Assembly: GCA_947034885.2 (NCBI GenBank)
Contig: OX344758.2
Location: 8,620,501 to 8,684,500 of the forward strand
Source: Thuidium tamariscinum
Lineage: Eukaryota > Streptophyta > Bryopsida > Hypnales > Thuidiaceae
DNA: 64,000 nucleotides
Direction of reading: 5' to 3'
The notes under the pieces were generated by a model. That model searched no databases and was not told where the DNA came from. It worked only from the letters and a program-made list of their open reading frames with translations. A program made the position numbers and the translations under genes. This document shows positions 12,494-23,067 of this stretch, one piece after another; within the stretch, counting starts at the first letter, position 1; the number at the start of each line of letters is the position of its first letter.

Positions 12494-13335
12494 CTATGCC
12501 ATTCCCAAGGCCTTTAGCTCCTCCTGTGAATATGGCACCTCGAATCCCTTCTGATAGTGCGGTGTCACATTCACGTACTGATTATGCATCGGGGTTCTCG
12601 GCATACATCGTGCAAGTCTAGTGGACGAGTTCCTCTCACAGAACTGTGCAACCGTGAGTCCCGAAGACAAGAGCCGTTCAATGAACGGGATCAGTGTCGC
12701 CTGGAGAAATGGCAGTTTTCCTGCCTTGAGTGATTTCTCCAAGTACATGGTGACGGGGGGCGGATGAATCACATTAAACGGCAGATTCAAGACGTTCCTA
12801 TATGGCTCCGAGTCCACGATCAATGAGTTGTTGATCGTGGCACCCGTATCGTACAAGGAGGATGCGCCGAGAATTCTTGCGAGACGCTTCAGAAAAATTG
12901 GTCGCGATGCATTCTGAGGGTCCCGATAAGTACTCTCGTCGCAGAACTCCTGTCCAAAGGCCAGGTAATCCTCTCCGATCTCCGGCGCCTTCCATCTAAG
13001 GCTATGGAGGCGCTGCTCGAGAGTGTTCTTGGTTAAGATTGACCAATAGACAATCACAATGTCTTGACCCTTACAGAAGAGGATGAACTCCCGGAGACCT
13101 GGTCTCTCTCTGACTGTCGACCTCTGAGTCATACTCTTCCCTTTGACAATGAGTGGCTCATAGAAAAGTAGAGTTCCCTGAACTTCAAGGAAAAGAAACA
13201 ACTTCGGAGTCGCTACCTGAGTAGGGCCAGCACTGTCGGGAGTCCGTGCTTTGTCTTGTGTTTGTTGCTGGACATTGTCATTCCCAGCTTCTGATAGGGT
13301 GTCGGAGGAATTGTCAGACTTTTGATAGTCATCAT
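12494..13335 (-). CDS. FCP1/NIF-type phosphatase-like domain, catalytically degenerate (copy A)
   Basis: The exon starts after the acceptor at 13336-13338 and runs open to a TAG at 12494. An acidic, Ser/Asp-rich leader precedes the domain. The nucleophile strand is LFLFLEVQGTLLF, with E and Q in place of the two catalytic Asp of DxDGT. ERPGLREFILFC, IVYWSILTKNTLEQRL, FGQEFC and the late motif LIVDSEPYRNVLNLPFNVI follow in the order of plant FCP1-homology proteins. It may be preceded by the ParB-like exons: donor at 13606, acceptor at 13336, phase 1 to phase 1. That join would make this a domain of one long protein rather than a separate gene. Two palindromes lie in the intervening intron. Host-gene capture is plausible. 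Confidence 0.6.
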
Positions 13336-13389
13336 CTGCATTGCCACACGAAATACATCGAACATGAGATGGTATGAACTTAGTTAGAT

Positions 13390-13463
13390 GACAAAACATT
13401 TGTGCACTATATCGGCTGGCAGTCGACAAAACATTTTTGCACTGTATCGGCTGGCAGCCGACA
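13390..13463. repeat. 35 bp tandem duplication carrying two palindromes
   Basis: The unit from ACAAAACATT through the palindrome is repeated with a 35 bp period, so two palindromes lie at 13410 and 13445. It lies in the putative intron before the FCP1-like exon. Confidence 0.75.
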
Positions 13464-13613
13464 TAGTCGAGAGGAAGTCTAGTCTGCCCCCAAAACGGCT
13501 CCTACTGACATGTCTACGCATGAGTCTGAGCCAGGCAGTTCTACTTATGAACGAACTATGTATGATACTCCACAAACATCGCGGAGCATGTCTACTGCCT
13601 ACGAACCTCCAGT

Positions 13614-16600
13614 CTACGTCCTCTTCTGAGATCGGACGGGAGACATCTCTTCGTTGGGGAAGTCCTGCGTCTGCGCCGCCGCGCCAGCGTCCTTCTCGTT
13701 TGATCTTTTCCGTTTGAAGAAGACCCGAGTTGAGCGTCGCGAGTCCGCTGACTCCGACTCCTTCTCTAGTGGTGCCCCCTTGCTCCTTCCCCGTCTTGGT
13801 TCTGGCGGAGAAGTGTCCATGGGTGTCGGCTGGCCGCCGACACGAATGTCGGCCATAGTCGCCGGTCGCCCAAGTGCAGTGACTCCCACCTGAGGCTCCG
13901 TCGCCGCGACGACCACCTGAGGCAGAGGTAGCCTGCTTATCTCCTCTGACGGTGGCTCGGCGCGCAGATCCACGACCATTGCGTGCGAGGAGTTTCTGTG
14001 TGGGAGCAGCATGGGGTGGTCTAGATCTTGAGTCGGGGGTGGATTGAGCGAAGGCCTCGGAGACGAAGGACGTTGTTGCCGTTCCCTTCGAATGAGTGTT
14101 GCTTCCGGGGAGCTCTCTGAGTCTGAGTCAGTATCAACCGTCACAAGTGGTGGTTGCTCTTGAGACTGACCCTGTGGCCGTTGAGTTTGAGCTGCGGCCC
14201 CCGGAGCCCGGGGCAGAACGAGGGTGGACAACGGCCGCGGTTGCTGAGGAGATTGCGCCCGTGCCGGTTGCCCCTCGTGGTCTGTCACCGCCAGCGTCAC
14301 CTGAGAAGGTCCCAGGGCATCCGAGGAGAGGAGGTTCATTCCCCTGACACGTTCCTTGGCCTTCTCCAATCCCTCCTCCTCCCGAACGAATTCCATGACA
14401 GCTTGTCCATTCCTCTGCAAAGCCATGGAGTGCAAGTCAGCCATCAATTGTATCGGCTAGCAGCCGACAGAAAGTGACTTCCTGAGAACAATGCAAGTGT
14501 GAGGATGGGACACGAAAACGTACCAGAGCGATCTCCGTGATGTTACCGCCACCCCAGATGTTGATGACTGTGGCATCCTTGGCCTTGAGGGTGGGTAGCA
14601 TGAGTTTCTCGAGCAGCCCATGGCCGACCCCGCACATCCCGCCATTCCAGTCGACCTCCCCCTCGACGTCGAAATTGAACAAGTCGAGCGCCTTGTGGAC
14701 CCCAGTGAAGCGCTTGAAGACCGGGAAAACACTGAGCCTGTCCTCGGGCTTCGGGAAGGTCAAGGAGAGAGTAACCAGAGGCCTGGACTCAATCTCTGCC
14801 TTCAGAAAGCCTCCCCGGGGAGATGGCTGGTAGTACACCGCATGGTAGTACCAGTCGGTGGAGGATGAGTTCGCGGCCGAGGCGACTGAATCCCTGAACC
14901 GCGAGTTTCCGATGAGGAGCATTGGCAGGGGGATGTAAGGGTCCCTATCTTCATCAACTTCCCCGTCGGAAATTTCAGCTGCCAACGATAGATCGAGCAG
15001 CTCGTTCCTGTTCACCGCTAGAGCTTCCCCCATTTCTGTATACCCGAAAACGACGAGGAATTTCTTGTCCTCGGGTTCCAGCTTCATCGTCCCCTTCGAT
15101 TGGCGAACGAAGTCCACCACCTCTACAATACTGTCCCCGACATGGCATTCGTATTGCAGTTCGCTTGACTTGCCTACCGTGGTAGGCACTGGGACTTTGA
15201 CGTAGCTTGCCAAAGTCGTGAAGAAGACCCCCGGCGCCTTGCCATCCGTGGACTTATCCGTGGTTGGATTCATGGGGTTGACTCGGCCCTTCAACCAGTT
15301 GCTTGCGTCCGTGAACTTCATCATGTCCTTCCAGACATTCCGGACTACGGCCGCTGAGTACCCCTCCTTTTCAGCCAGCTCCTTCCAAACCTCATCCGTA
15401 TATGGGATCCAGCCTGCGTCCTTGCAAGGAAAAGGGTACTTCTTCCTGGTCCACATGATCTCGTTCATGACGATCCTGTCGAGCTTCTTGTCCTTGCACC
15501 AGTCGAAGAGAGTGATCTTCCCTGAGGACTTGGCCTTGGCGGTGTTTTTGATGCTGACGCGAAGTGCCACAATCTCCCGTCCCAACTCGCACAGATCTGA
15601 ATCACGAAGCCCCAGCGTTGGCGTGAGATCCGTCTTGGTGATGTGCGTGAGCGGCTTCCGGTTGACCAGGAGATTGGGCACCGTTCCATCATCGCCAATG
15701 AGTTCGCCGTTCTCCCACGCATCGAAGACCTCCGTCCATAGCTCCCAGGTGCCCTCCTTGATGAAGATGAGTGGCAACTTGGAGGACACCTTCTCCTCCA
15801 CGAAGTGCGCCATCACCTTCAGCTTCGCAGCCTGAGTTCAACCACAATGCTTAGAACAGAGCACAAAGGTATCGGCTGGCCGTCGATACATAACGTAATG
15901 AGCAAATGCGAATAGAAAGAAAGGATGCGAGGGTAGTACCTCGAATGCTGCTGTCGGCTTGCCTCCTCCACGATGCGGCTCTGGGCATCCCGCCTTCACC
16001 CACGCCGCTCTTCCCATCTCTGCGCAGGATCTGAAGTTCTCCTTTGCCACCTTCTCAGCGATGTTGAGATTGAGGGCATTGGAGACTCTGACGAGTGTGT
16101 CCGGGTCTCTACTGAACACCGGAATCACCTCGAACTCCAGGAGGTCCGTTTTGGCTTCAGAGCCGTCGGGATATTGCTCGGCCAGTTCTCGGCAGGCCGT
16201 CACCGTGTGTTGCCCTCCAATGATGTACCAGTGGACATCCGGCGCCTTCCACCACGGCATTGAGACGCCGTTGACAACAGTGAGTTCCTCCTGCCCGGGA
16301 CACTTGTCCATCACTGCGTCCAGCCCTTTGTCCTTGGGCGTTGGAGCCCGCTTCAGTGGAACCCCATGAATTTCCGGCTTTTTCCTGATGGACCCATATC
16401 CCTTATACATGGTCTTCACCTGAAATGACAGAAGGCCAAAACATTAATGACTAGTTAGACATGTCGGCTGCCAGCCGATACAAGATATGAAATGACTTTG
16501 ATGAACGACAGATGGAAGTGATCATCCAATTACCTGTCCCAGCCGGTCCTTTGCAATCTTCCGATACTTGAGCTCGTCCGGTGCAATGTGGAGCTTGTCC

Positions 16601-17729
16601 GAGTGAATTACCCCCGGAAGACGCTGCTTCTTGTATGGAAACGCGTGCAGGAGGCCCGTCTCCAGCGCCTGGTAAATGGCGTTCACCTCGTTCTCCTTGG
16701 TCTTCGTGGTGAGGTGATTTCCACGACGGAGTGCTTCGTCCAATGTGAGCTTGAGCGGCTTCGACGGGTCATCCTTGCCCTTTCCTCTCCGCTTTGGTTT
16801 GGTCGGGGACGCTGGCTCCTCAAGATCGGCTTCAGCGACCTCAGCCACTGTCGCCGCCACCAGCTTCCTCTCCGCCGGTACCTTCTTCTTCCCCTTCTCC
16901 AGCTCCCGAGCGACGAACGCATTGTGCTCATCGCGCTCCTACTTCAGGCACTCCCACCCCTAGATGAGCTCCTCTGCAGACGACGGTGTGTTGCCGCCAA
17001 ATGTCATGCCCATGGACATGGACTTCTATCCACAGACCTCCTCCGTGCACTTGTTCACCGGCAACTCCACGGCGAAGTAGTCAAGGACTCCGACCGTGCT
17101 TGCTATTGGCATCAAGCATATCATGACATGCACGCACTCGCCAGCAGCCCTGACGGACAACACACTTCCCTTGCCAGGGGTCATGTTCCCCTTCAACTTG
17201 AAGGAGCATGCAATGTCCACTTTTTTGTCGGGTGCCTGCTTCCAGCACAGGCCCCATTCCTGGATGGCCTCGATCCCTCGCCATGTAGCTCGTGGTGGAA
17301 ACCCGTCACCCAAAATCCCAGAGTTCGGGATTTGCTCACCCAGCATTCGGGCCAACAGAGTCGGTTTCCTACAAAACAATACATTTCAATTCTCAGTAAG
17401 TTGTCACTATGTAACTCCACTTTGTGCATCTAGTGTATCGGCTGGCAGCCGATACAGCCAGTCCCTAAACCCTACCATCCCAAGTCAATTACAGATCATC
17501 GTAAGACCACTGTCCCAGATTTATATCGGCTGCCAGCCGACATCGCATGAGCTCAGGAGTTACCTGAGTGCTCCCATGTCTATCGGCTGCCAGCCGATAC
17601 AGCAACCCACAGGTGCCCCAGACTCTCAATGGCTGCACTCAAAATAATCGACAAATAATAATGTATCGGCTGGCAGCCGATACATGTAATGAAAAAGTAC
17701 CTCTCTGTTGCTAAACCGGAGGATGCCAT
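13614..17729 (-). CDS. ParB/sulfiredoxin-fold protein with disordered C-terminus (5 exons, internal TAGs)
   Basis: The exons are 17701-17729, 16534-17368, 15940-16419, 14524-15831 and 13614-14414. All join in phase across GT..AG introns, and each intron carries at least one palindrome. The conceptual length is about 1150 residues. Residues about 289-448 (exon 3) contain a ParB-like core: WYIIGGQHTVTACRELAE matches the conserved G-x-H/R loop and following helix. Exon 4 is uncharacterised; its end joined to exon 5 reads WGGGNITEIAL then RNGQAVMEF, resembling a decayed Rossmann methyltransferase motif I, as in ParB-methylase fusions (weak). Exon 5 is Pro/Gln/Ser-rich with a basic KRKR, a possible nuclear signal. 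Three in-frame TAG codons (17026, 16960, 16939) interrupt exon 2, all where Gln fits a helical context. The 13614 stop is also TAG; another in-frame TAG follows at 13599, before a TAA at 13545. DNA binding to the palindromes is inferred. Confidence 0.65.
13824..13842. repeat. In-exon palindrome encoding VGGQPT
   Basis: TGTCGGCTGGCCGCCGACA lies inside exon 5 of the ParB-like gene and is translated as VGGQPT. This is the same reading register as the two in-exon copies of the plus-strand gene. Confidence 0.7.
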
Positions 17730-17740
17730 CGCCGAAGGAC

Positions 17741-18917
17741 TGACGCTTGTCGGCTGCTCAGAAGGACTTGTCGGCTGCTGAAGAAAACTTCGGCCGCGCA
17801 CTCCTTCTTTGTCGGCTGCCCAGATACTCCTGTCGGCTGCTCCTCTGCTTTGCGTCTGGGTGTCAGCTGCAAGCTGGAAGGCAAGAGGGAGAGGGAGGGA
17901 GAGAGGGAGAGTGAGAGCAGGAGCGCAAATGGAAAATGAGAGAAAATGAAAGTGGCCTGGGGATATACCCTCGGCTGCCAGCCGAGGGGCGCAATCATGA
18001 CAAACCGAGTCCGTTCATCCTAGGATTTCATCCATCGCCGCTTTTCATCCAAGGATTTCATCCATCGCCCGGATTCCATCCGCTACCGTGTACTCCACAT
18101 CCAGCGAGGTACATGCAGGTGACGAACACTCATTGCTCAGCTGCGTACGTTTCCACCCACGATCTCTTGATGCACGGACTTGTCACTCTTGCAATCACCA
18201 CAACTTCATCCTCTTTCAGATTCAAATTTCAGGCGCCAAGTTCAGTCACAAGCATGCTCACCTAGGATTTGATCTTGGAGGACTTCATTTTCCATTTTCA
18301 TTTCCCCCCCACACACTCAGAGCGTCCAAGAACCGTGAGGGAATTGTAGTGGCCTGTTGTTTAGGAAGGATGCAACGTTAGAGAGGAAATTTAGTAGACC
18401 TCAGCCCAGTGCAGAGCTTAGGTATTCAGTAGTCCTCGGGTTCAGGAAGCGCTGAGGGACAAATGTTATTTGGCGTTCAAGCTTACGTAGGAAATGCAGT
18501 AGGATTTCAACTGCTGGGAGACAGATTTGAAGTGCAGGAGGATTTCAATTGCAGTAGGATTTCAATTGCATTTTCGAGAATTAGTTGCCTGTCAGAGGTT
18601 CTTGATTTCCTATTTGGTTGCGTTTGTGCTTCCATTTCTTGATTCAGCCTGGTCCGAGCATCTGTGGACAGTGCGTAGATTATAGGATTTGAAAAATCTA
18701 GCTTCATGCGTGATCCCCGGAGTTCCAATTGTACGGTCTTGTCCCTGTGCTAGACCGTACGGACAGTGGTATCGGCTGCCAGCCGATACCGATTTCCGTA
18801 TCTGCTAGGTCGTCAAGCATTTGATACACAAACGTATCGGCTGTCAGCCGATAAGGTCATTACGGGTTTTCCGGAAGCAGAAATTCCCAGTCTGGGTTCT
18901 CACCCCGATTTCGAATC
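17741..18917. promoter_or_regulatory. Divergent promoter region between the two transposon transcription units
   Basis: The minus-strand gene starts at 17729 and the plus-strand gene at 18918, leaving about 1.2 kb between them. The minus-proximal part has five same-orientation half-sites TGTCGGCTGC or TGTCAGCTGC (17748, 17769, 17810, 17831, 17861). These are followed by a GGGAGAGGGAGGGAGAG-type purine tract (17883-17910) and a palindrome with changed ends at 17969. Two full palindromes (18770, 18835) sit just before the plus-strand start. A hairpin GTACGGTCT..AGACCGTAC occupies 18731-18760. Short direct repeats of AGGATTTCATCCATCGCC (18021, 18052) and GCAGTAGGATTTCAA (about 18496 and 18552) also occur. 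Promoter function is inferred from layout. Confidence 0.45.
17969..17987. repeat. Palindrome with compensated ends (CCT..AGG)
   Basis: CCTCGGCTGCCAGCCGAGG keeps the core, but both outer pairs are changed so that the dyad stays perfect. The adjacent C/G also pairs. Confidence 0.75.
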
Positions 18918-21900
18918 ATGAGTGGCTCTGATGAATGGACCTCGGGTGCCAGTCCTATTGAGGCGTTCACAAGAAATGGCGGGTCCGGAAGACTGAAACT
19001 GCAAAAGGGAGTTGTTGTGGCTCTCACACTGGAAGGATTATACTACGCTGGAAGGGCGGTCGTAGAAAGGGTGGTCAGCCGCGATCCATACCTCGTGCGC
19101 GTTCATGTCCTAGATGTTCCAAACAACCTCGATATGCCTCTTCCGTTTCCGGAGGGAGACATGGTTTTCCTCAGACACTGCCCGGGAAGCTCAATCGTGT
19201 GGGAGGCAGGCAACGTTCATCCGCACGCAGACGCGGAATGGTCTTCTGCTGCTGTTGTCGGCCGGCAGCCGACACAAGTGCTCACTGATGAAAAACCCAT
19301 ACAGCAATTTCTCTCACTCACTGTCAATATGGATGTCTCACTTCTCCAGACTCTGGGCGACACTCTGTTCTATGCTGGTGTAGGGACAATTGTAGAGTGC
19401 TCCCCGAAGGGGTACTGGGGAGGCTTCCGCATTCCACACAGCTTCTTCCTCGTTGTGAAGCTCCTACACGTCGTCGATGACTTCAAGAATCACACTGCCT
19501 ATTGCGAGATTCCTGATTTCATCTCACTCAAACGTTGTGTAGGATACAAAATACTCTGGAGTGGTTACAAGGTCAGACCAATCCAATCATCTGTCCCTTT
19601 GGCCAACGTTGTCGGCTGCCAGCCGACAGGAGCACCTGCGACCAATTTCATGTAGCCTCAGATCGATGGGAACTATGAGAGTGGTGGAAGTTCGAACAAT
19701 GTGCAGATAGAACTCGGTGATCCGGGACCACAGCGGCTACTTCCTACTGCATCAGACGAAGACGAGCGAGATGATAGACTCTATTCGTCAGACGAGGACA
19801 GCCGCGGGTCTGCACACGACTAGCGCAATGTTCATGGTTACAGCACCTCTGGCACTGCCGCGTCCAACGCAAGTGTTGCTGACAGCATAGATCATTCGGA
19901 TGCGTTTAGAGATAGTACTCAGAGGGGTGACAATGCCGATCCGGTTGGAGTGCAAGATGGACTTCCAATCCCAGATAGACCGCTCTGGAGAAATCAATAC
20001 TGTCAACTTCTCAATGACGACTTCTCGGTACTGGGAAGAGCCATGATACAAGTTTGCCTACCAGATGAGGCTTGCGATGATGGCGTCCTGGGCGACACGG
20101 ATGTTGGGGTCATGTTCGTATCGGACAGTCACGAACTGCAAATGACAACCATGCGCTGGAAGCTCACACACACAAGATTGGAGGGGGGAAGGCTACTATC
20201 AGAAATTGTCACGCTTTGCTCACAGGCTGCTCTGTTGAAGGAGGCAGACGATGACGGAATGCAGGGGGTACCGAGGAATCCATACCGCTCTGTGTGTAGA
20301 AGGGTCATTCCCAAGGATCAAGAGAGCCACTCTAGGCTGCAAATCAAGACCTCGGAGGCAAAGGTACGTAAGGTCAGCTCACAGAAGTGCTGTAAGCTCA
20401 GATGCTGCCAGACCTTTCCCTAGGAGGACACCAGGTCTATACGACGAAAGTTCTTCGCTTGCACATTCGAGAGTAGGAGGGAGGTAGCGTATGCGGTGCA
20501 GAGTCAACTTCATGCAGGGAGTATTCCAGGAAAAAAATTCATCACTCTTGCTAATAGAGACATCTGCGAGAACGCATGGTATATCATTCACGGGGTATCC
20601 AGGTCGGCCTATCACGTTTACAAGGCTGCGGCCGCCGGAGGATCCGTCAACGGGTCGCATGGAAATGCGGGGGCTCGACGGCCACGGCCACAAACAATAC
20701 AAGCTCAAGCGACACTCAAAACGATCATCGATGAGAATGCAGACAAGATGCCGAATGAGTTTAGAATGGTTGGAAATAAACGCGTCGACAATCTCAAGGT
20801 CCTACCCTCTGCAATGAATTGGGATCACATACGCGAACAAGTCAATTATGTAAGTCCAACATCTGCCTCCTCGTCTACAGTATAAATGTCACTCTGTCGG
20901 TTGCCAGCCGATACATTCAAGGCTAGACTTAGAAGCGAGCAGTCATAGATCTTTCCTTTCTGTAGGACGGCACTCGCAGTTCTGTCGGCTGCCAGCCGAT
21001 ACAACTCTATCGTCTTACATGGATACTCATCCATGTAGTCATGTTCTTCAGGTCAATGGAATATGCAATATGGAGCCGGTATCCCAGTCTGCTATCAGCC
21101 GACTTCGAAATGCTCATTTCAAAAACGTAGAGGTCAAGGCAGTAGGGAGCAATTTCTCAAAATGCACAGAGTGTGACTTCCTCGTAGAGTTCATTGCAAA
21201 GTATCCCAGAGGTTGTGATGAGTGGCAGGCACTCGTCGACGACAGAGAGAGACATCTCAATTACCAGCGCGCTTGTAGAAATGTATACAGCGGATGGACC
21301 GCGCAGTCGGTGCAGAATCCATCAGAGTTCCTCTGCATTATTCATGACAAAATGGACACCACGAAGACTGCCATTCCTAGGATGCAGCGCATCACAAAGG
21401 CCACCGCAGGACTAGGACAAATTCCAATCTCTTGTACTGGAATGCTCACACATGGACATGGAGATGGTGCATACGCGCATTACTCAACATCGCTCTGGCC
21501 GGGGGATTCAAATTTCACTATTTCATCCATCTGCAGGGTACTCAGGGCCCTAGAACTACCTCCTGTAAGGGAATCAAAGATACTCTTCTCCACTCCACCG
21601 CTAAACAGCTTCTTCGAGGCTCTACTGCATGGAAAATCCAGATGCAGCTCGTCAATCCCGCAGTCATCGGACAAGGTCACAGACGCACCAACGCCAGGGC
21701 GACCTCAGGTACCACTGCCCAAAAAACTCTTCTTGCAACTCGACAATTCGGCCAAGGACAACAAGAACAGATTCCTCATGGCTTTCTGCTCACTGCTCAC
21801 TGCCAGGCGCATATTCAAGGAAGTCTCAGTCGGATTCCTTATTGTCGGACATACGCACGAGGACATTGACGCGCACTTCAGTTACCTCTCGAAACTCATC

Positions 21901-23067
21901 AAGAGGAAGAACACTTACGTTCTCGCAGATCTCATGAAGGCGTTCATGGACTCACAGAAAACGGTAGCCTTCATTCCGGAGTTCGTGCAAGAGGTGGCGG
22001 ACTTCAAATCATACTTCACAGGATTCCATCATGAGGGGGTCAACAAAATCATAGGGCTAGGAGATAAACACCTATTCAAGTTCTACGTCGTAGAGGATGG
22101 GGTCGATCGGGGATGGCCGGTCATGAGGTACAAGGTCAGGGCCACGGATTCTTCATGGCTCCCTCCTGGACCACCCGTCAAAATGTGGACAACGGATGAA
22201 AATGGGAAACCCAACATTCCTCAGGGGGAACCTCGACCTGTGCCTTTCAAGGCACTCTGGGGGAATGTAGACATTAATCCAAGAAAGAGAAACGCGGAAA
22301 AGGAAGTCGCAAGGGCCACAGAGTGCAATGAGAAACAGACATTCATTAAAAACGGAATCGCGAAATTCATTGAATTCTGGAAATCGGGAATGGCCAGAGA
22401 CAGACGATACGCACAGGAAATGACAGGTTGTGTAGCTTACTGGGAAAGAATTCAAGCAGAGATCAATTCACCGTTGCCACAAACTCCTGCGGTGCTTCAA
22501 GAAGGATTATGGCCGCTCTCGGACTGGACAAGGGATCACGCATCCACATCGTTAGACAAGGGGGCGCTCGAAAATTATTTAACGGACACCACTCCGGAGG
22601 ACGAAGGGGACCCCACTCCATACTGCGGACCTGCCAAGGACAGGCCAAGATTGAGATTCAATCCATTCAAGGATGTCCTCCTCGGAGACTTTGTGCTCTG
22701 TCGACCATGTCACAACAACCACCTGCCTGTTTGGCTGGGACGGGTACTCGAATGTGTAGACATGACTCCGGGGCCAACCTATGGAAACTTTAAAATCGAG
22801 TGGTGGACTCCCATGAAAGCAAAAAGGGAGTCCAAAGCGCTTATTGCGAGGGAGTGCTGGACTCGAAGATGGCACAAGGAACTCTGTCTTCCGCAGATGG
22901 TACATGTCAACATTGTCTTGTACTCGCACAGAATGCCCTCGCATGCAAAGAAAGGACCTCCCACGTCTCATGTCATCCCGAAGGCATCCGTTGCTGCTGC
23001 TATTGCGAATCTAGAGGCCGCGGGTGCAACTCTCGACAGAGATGCAGACGATGCCGGAGACGATTAA
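18918..23067 (+). CDS. DUF7869 transposase-like protein with N-terminal TNP1/EN/SPM-like repeats (2 exons, three internal TAGs)
   Basis: The exons are 18918-20849 and 21052-23067, joined in phase 0; conceptual length is about 1315 residues. The intron (GTAAGT..TTCAG) holds two palindromes. Residues about 28-105 and 130-225 are two related segments (LPFPEGDMVFLRHCPGSSIVW in the first) resembling the TNP1/EN/SPM-like domain. An acidic linker, a Cys-rich CCKLRCC knuckle and GKKFITLANRDICENAWYII follow. The C-terminal core has LQLDNSAKDNKNR (Asp about 875) and VGHTHEDIDAHF (His/Asp about 911-917), the hallmarks of DUF7869. This core is thought to be RNase-H-like, so a DNA-cleaving transposase role in the nucleus is likely but inferred. 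In-frame TAGs occur at 19653, 19821 and 20421; the frame stays open and conserved through the last one. The true stop is TAA. No in-frame TAA or TGA occurs within. Confidence 0.8.
19256..19274. repeat. In-exon palindrome encoding VGRQPT
   Basis: TGTCGGCCGGCAGCCGACA lies within exon 1 of the transposase-like gene, between its two N-terminal repeats. Confidence 0.75.
19610..19628. repeat. In-exon palindrome encoding VGCQPT
   Basis: TGTCGGCTGCCAGCCGACA sits directly after the second N-terminal repeat, 24 bases before the first in-frame TAG. Confidence 0.75.

Noticed and set aside
18918..23067. KDZ-type or hAT transposase
   Set aside because: The LQLDN..DNKNR and VGHTHEDID motifs are those of DUF7869; no KDZ CxC cysteine cluster or hAT dimerisation motif is visible.
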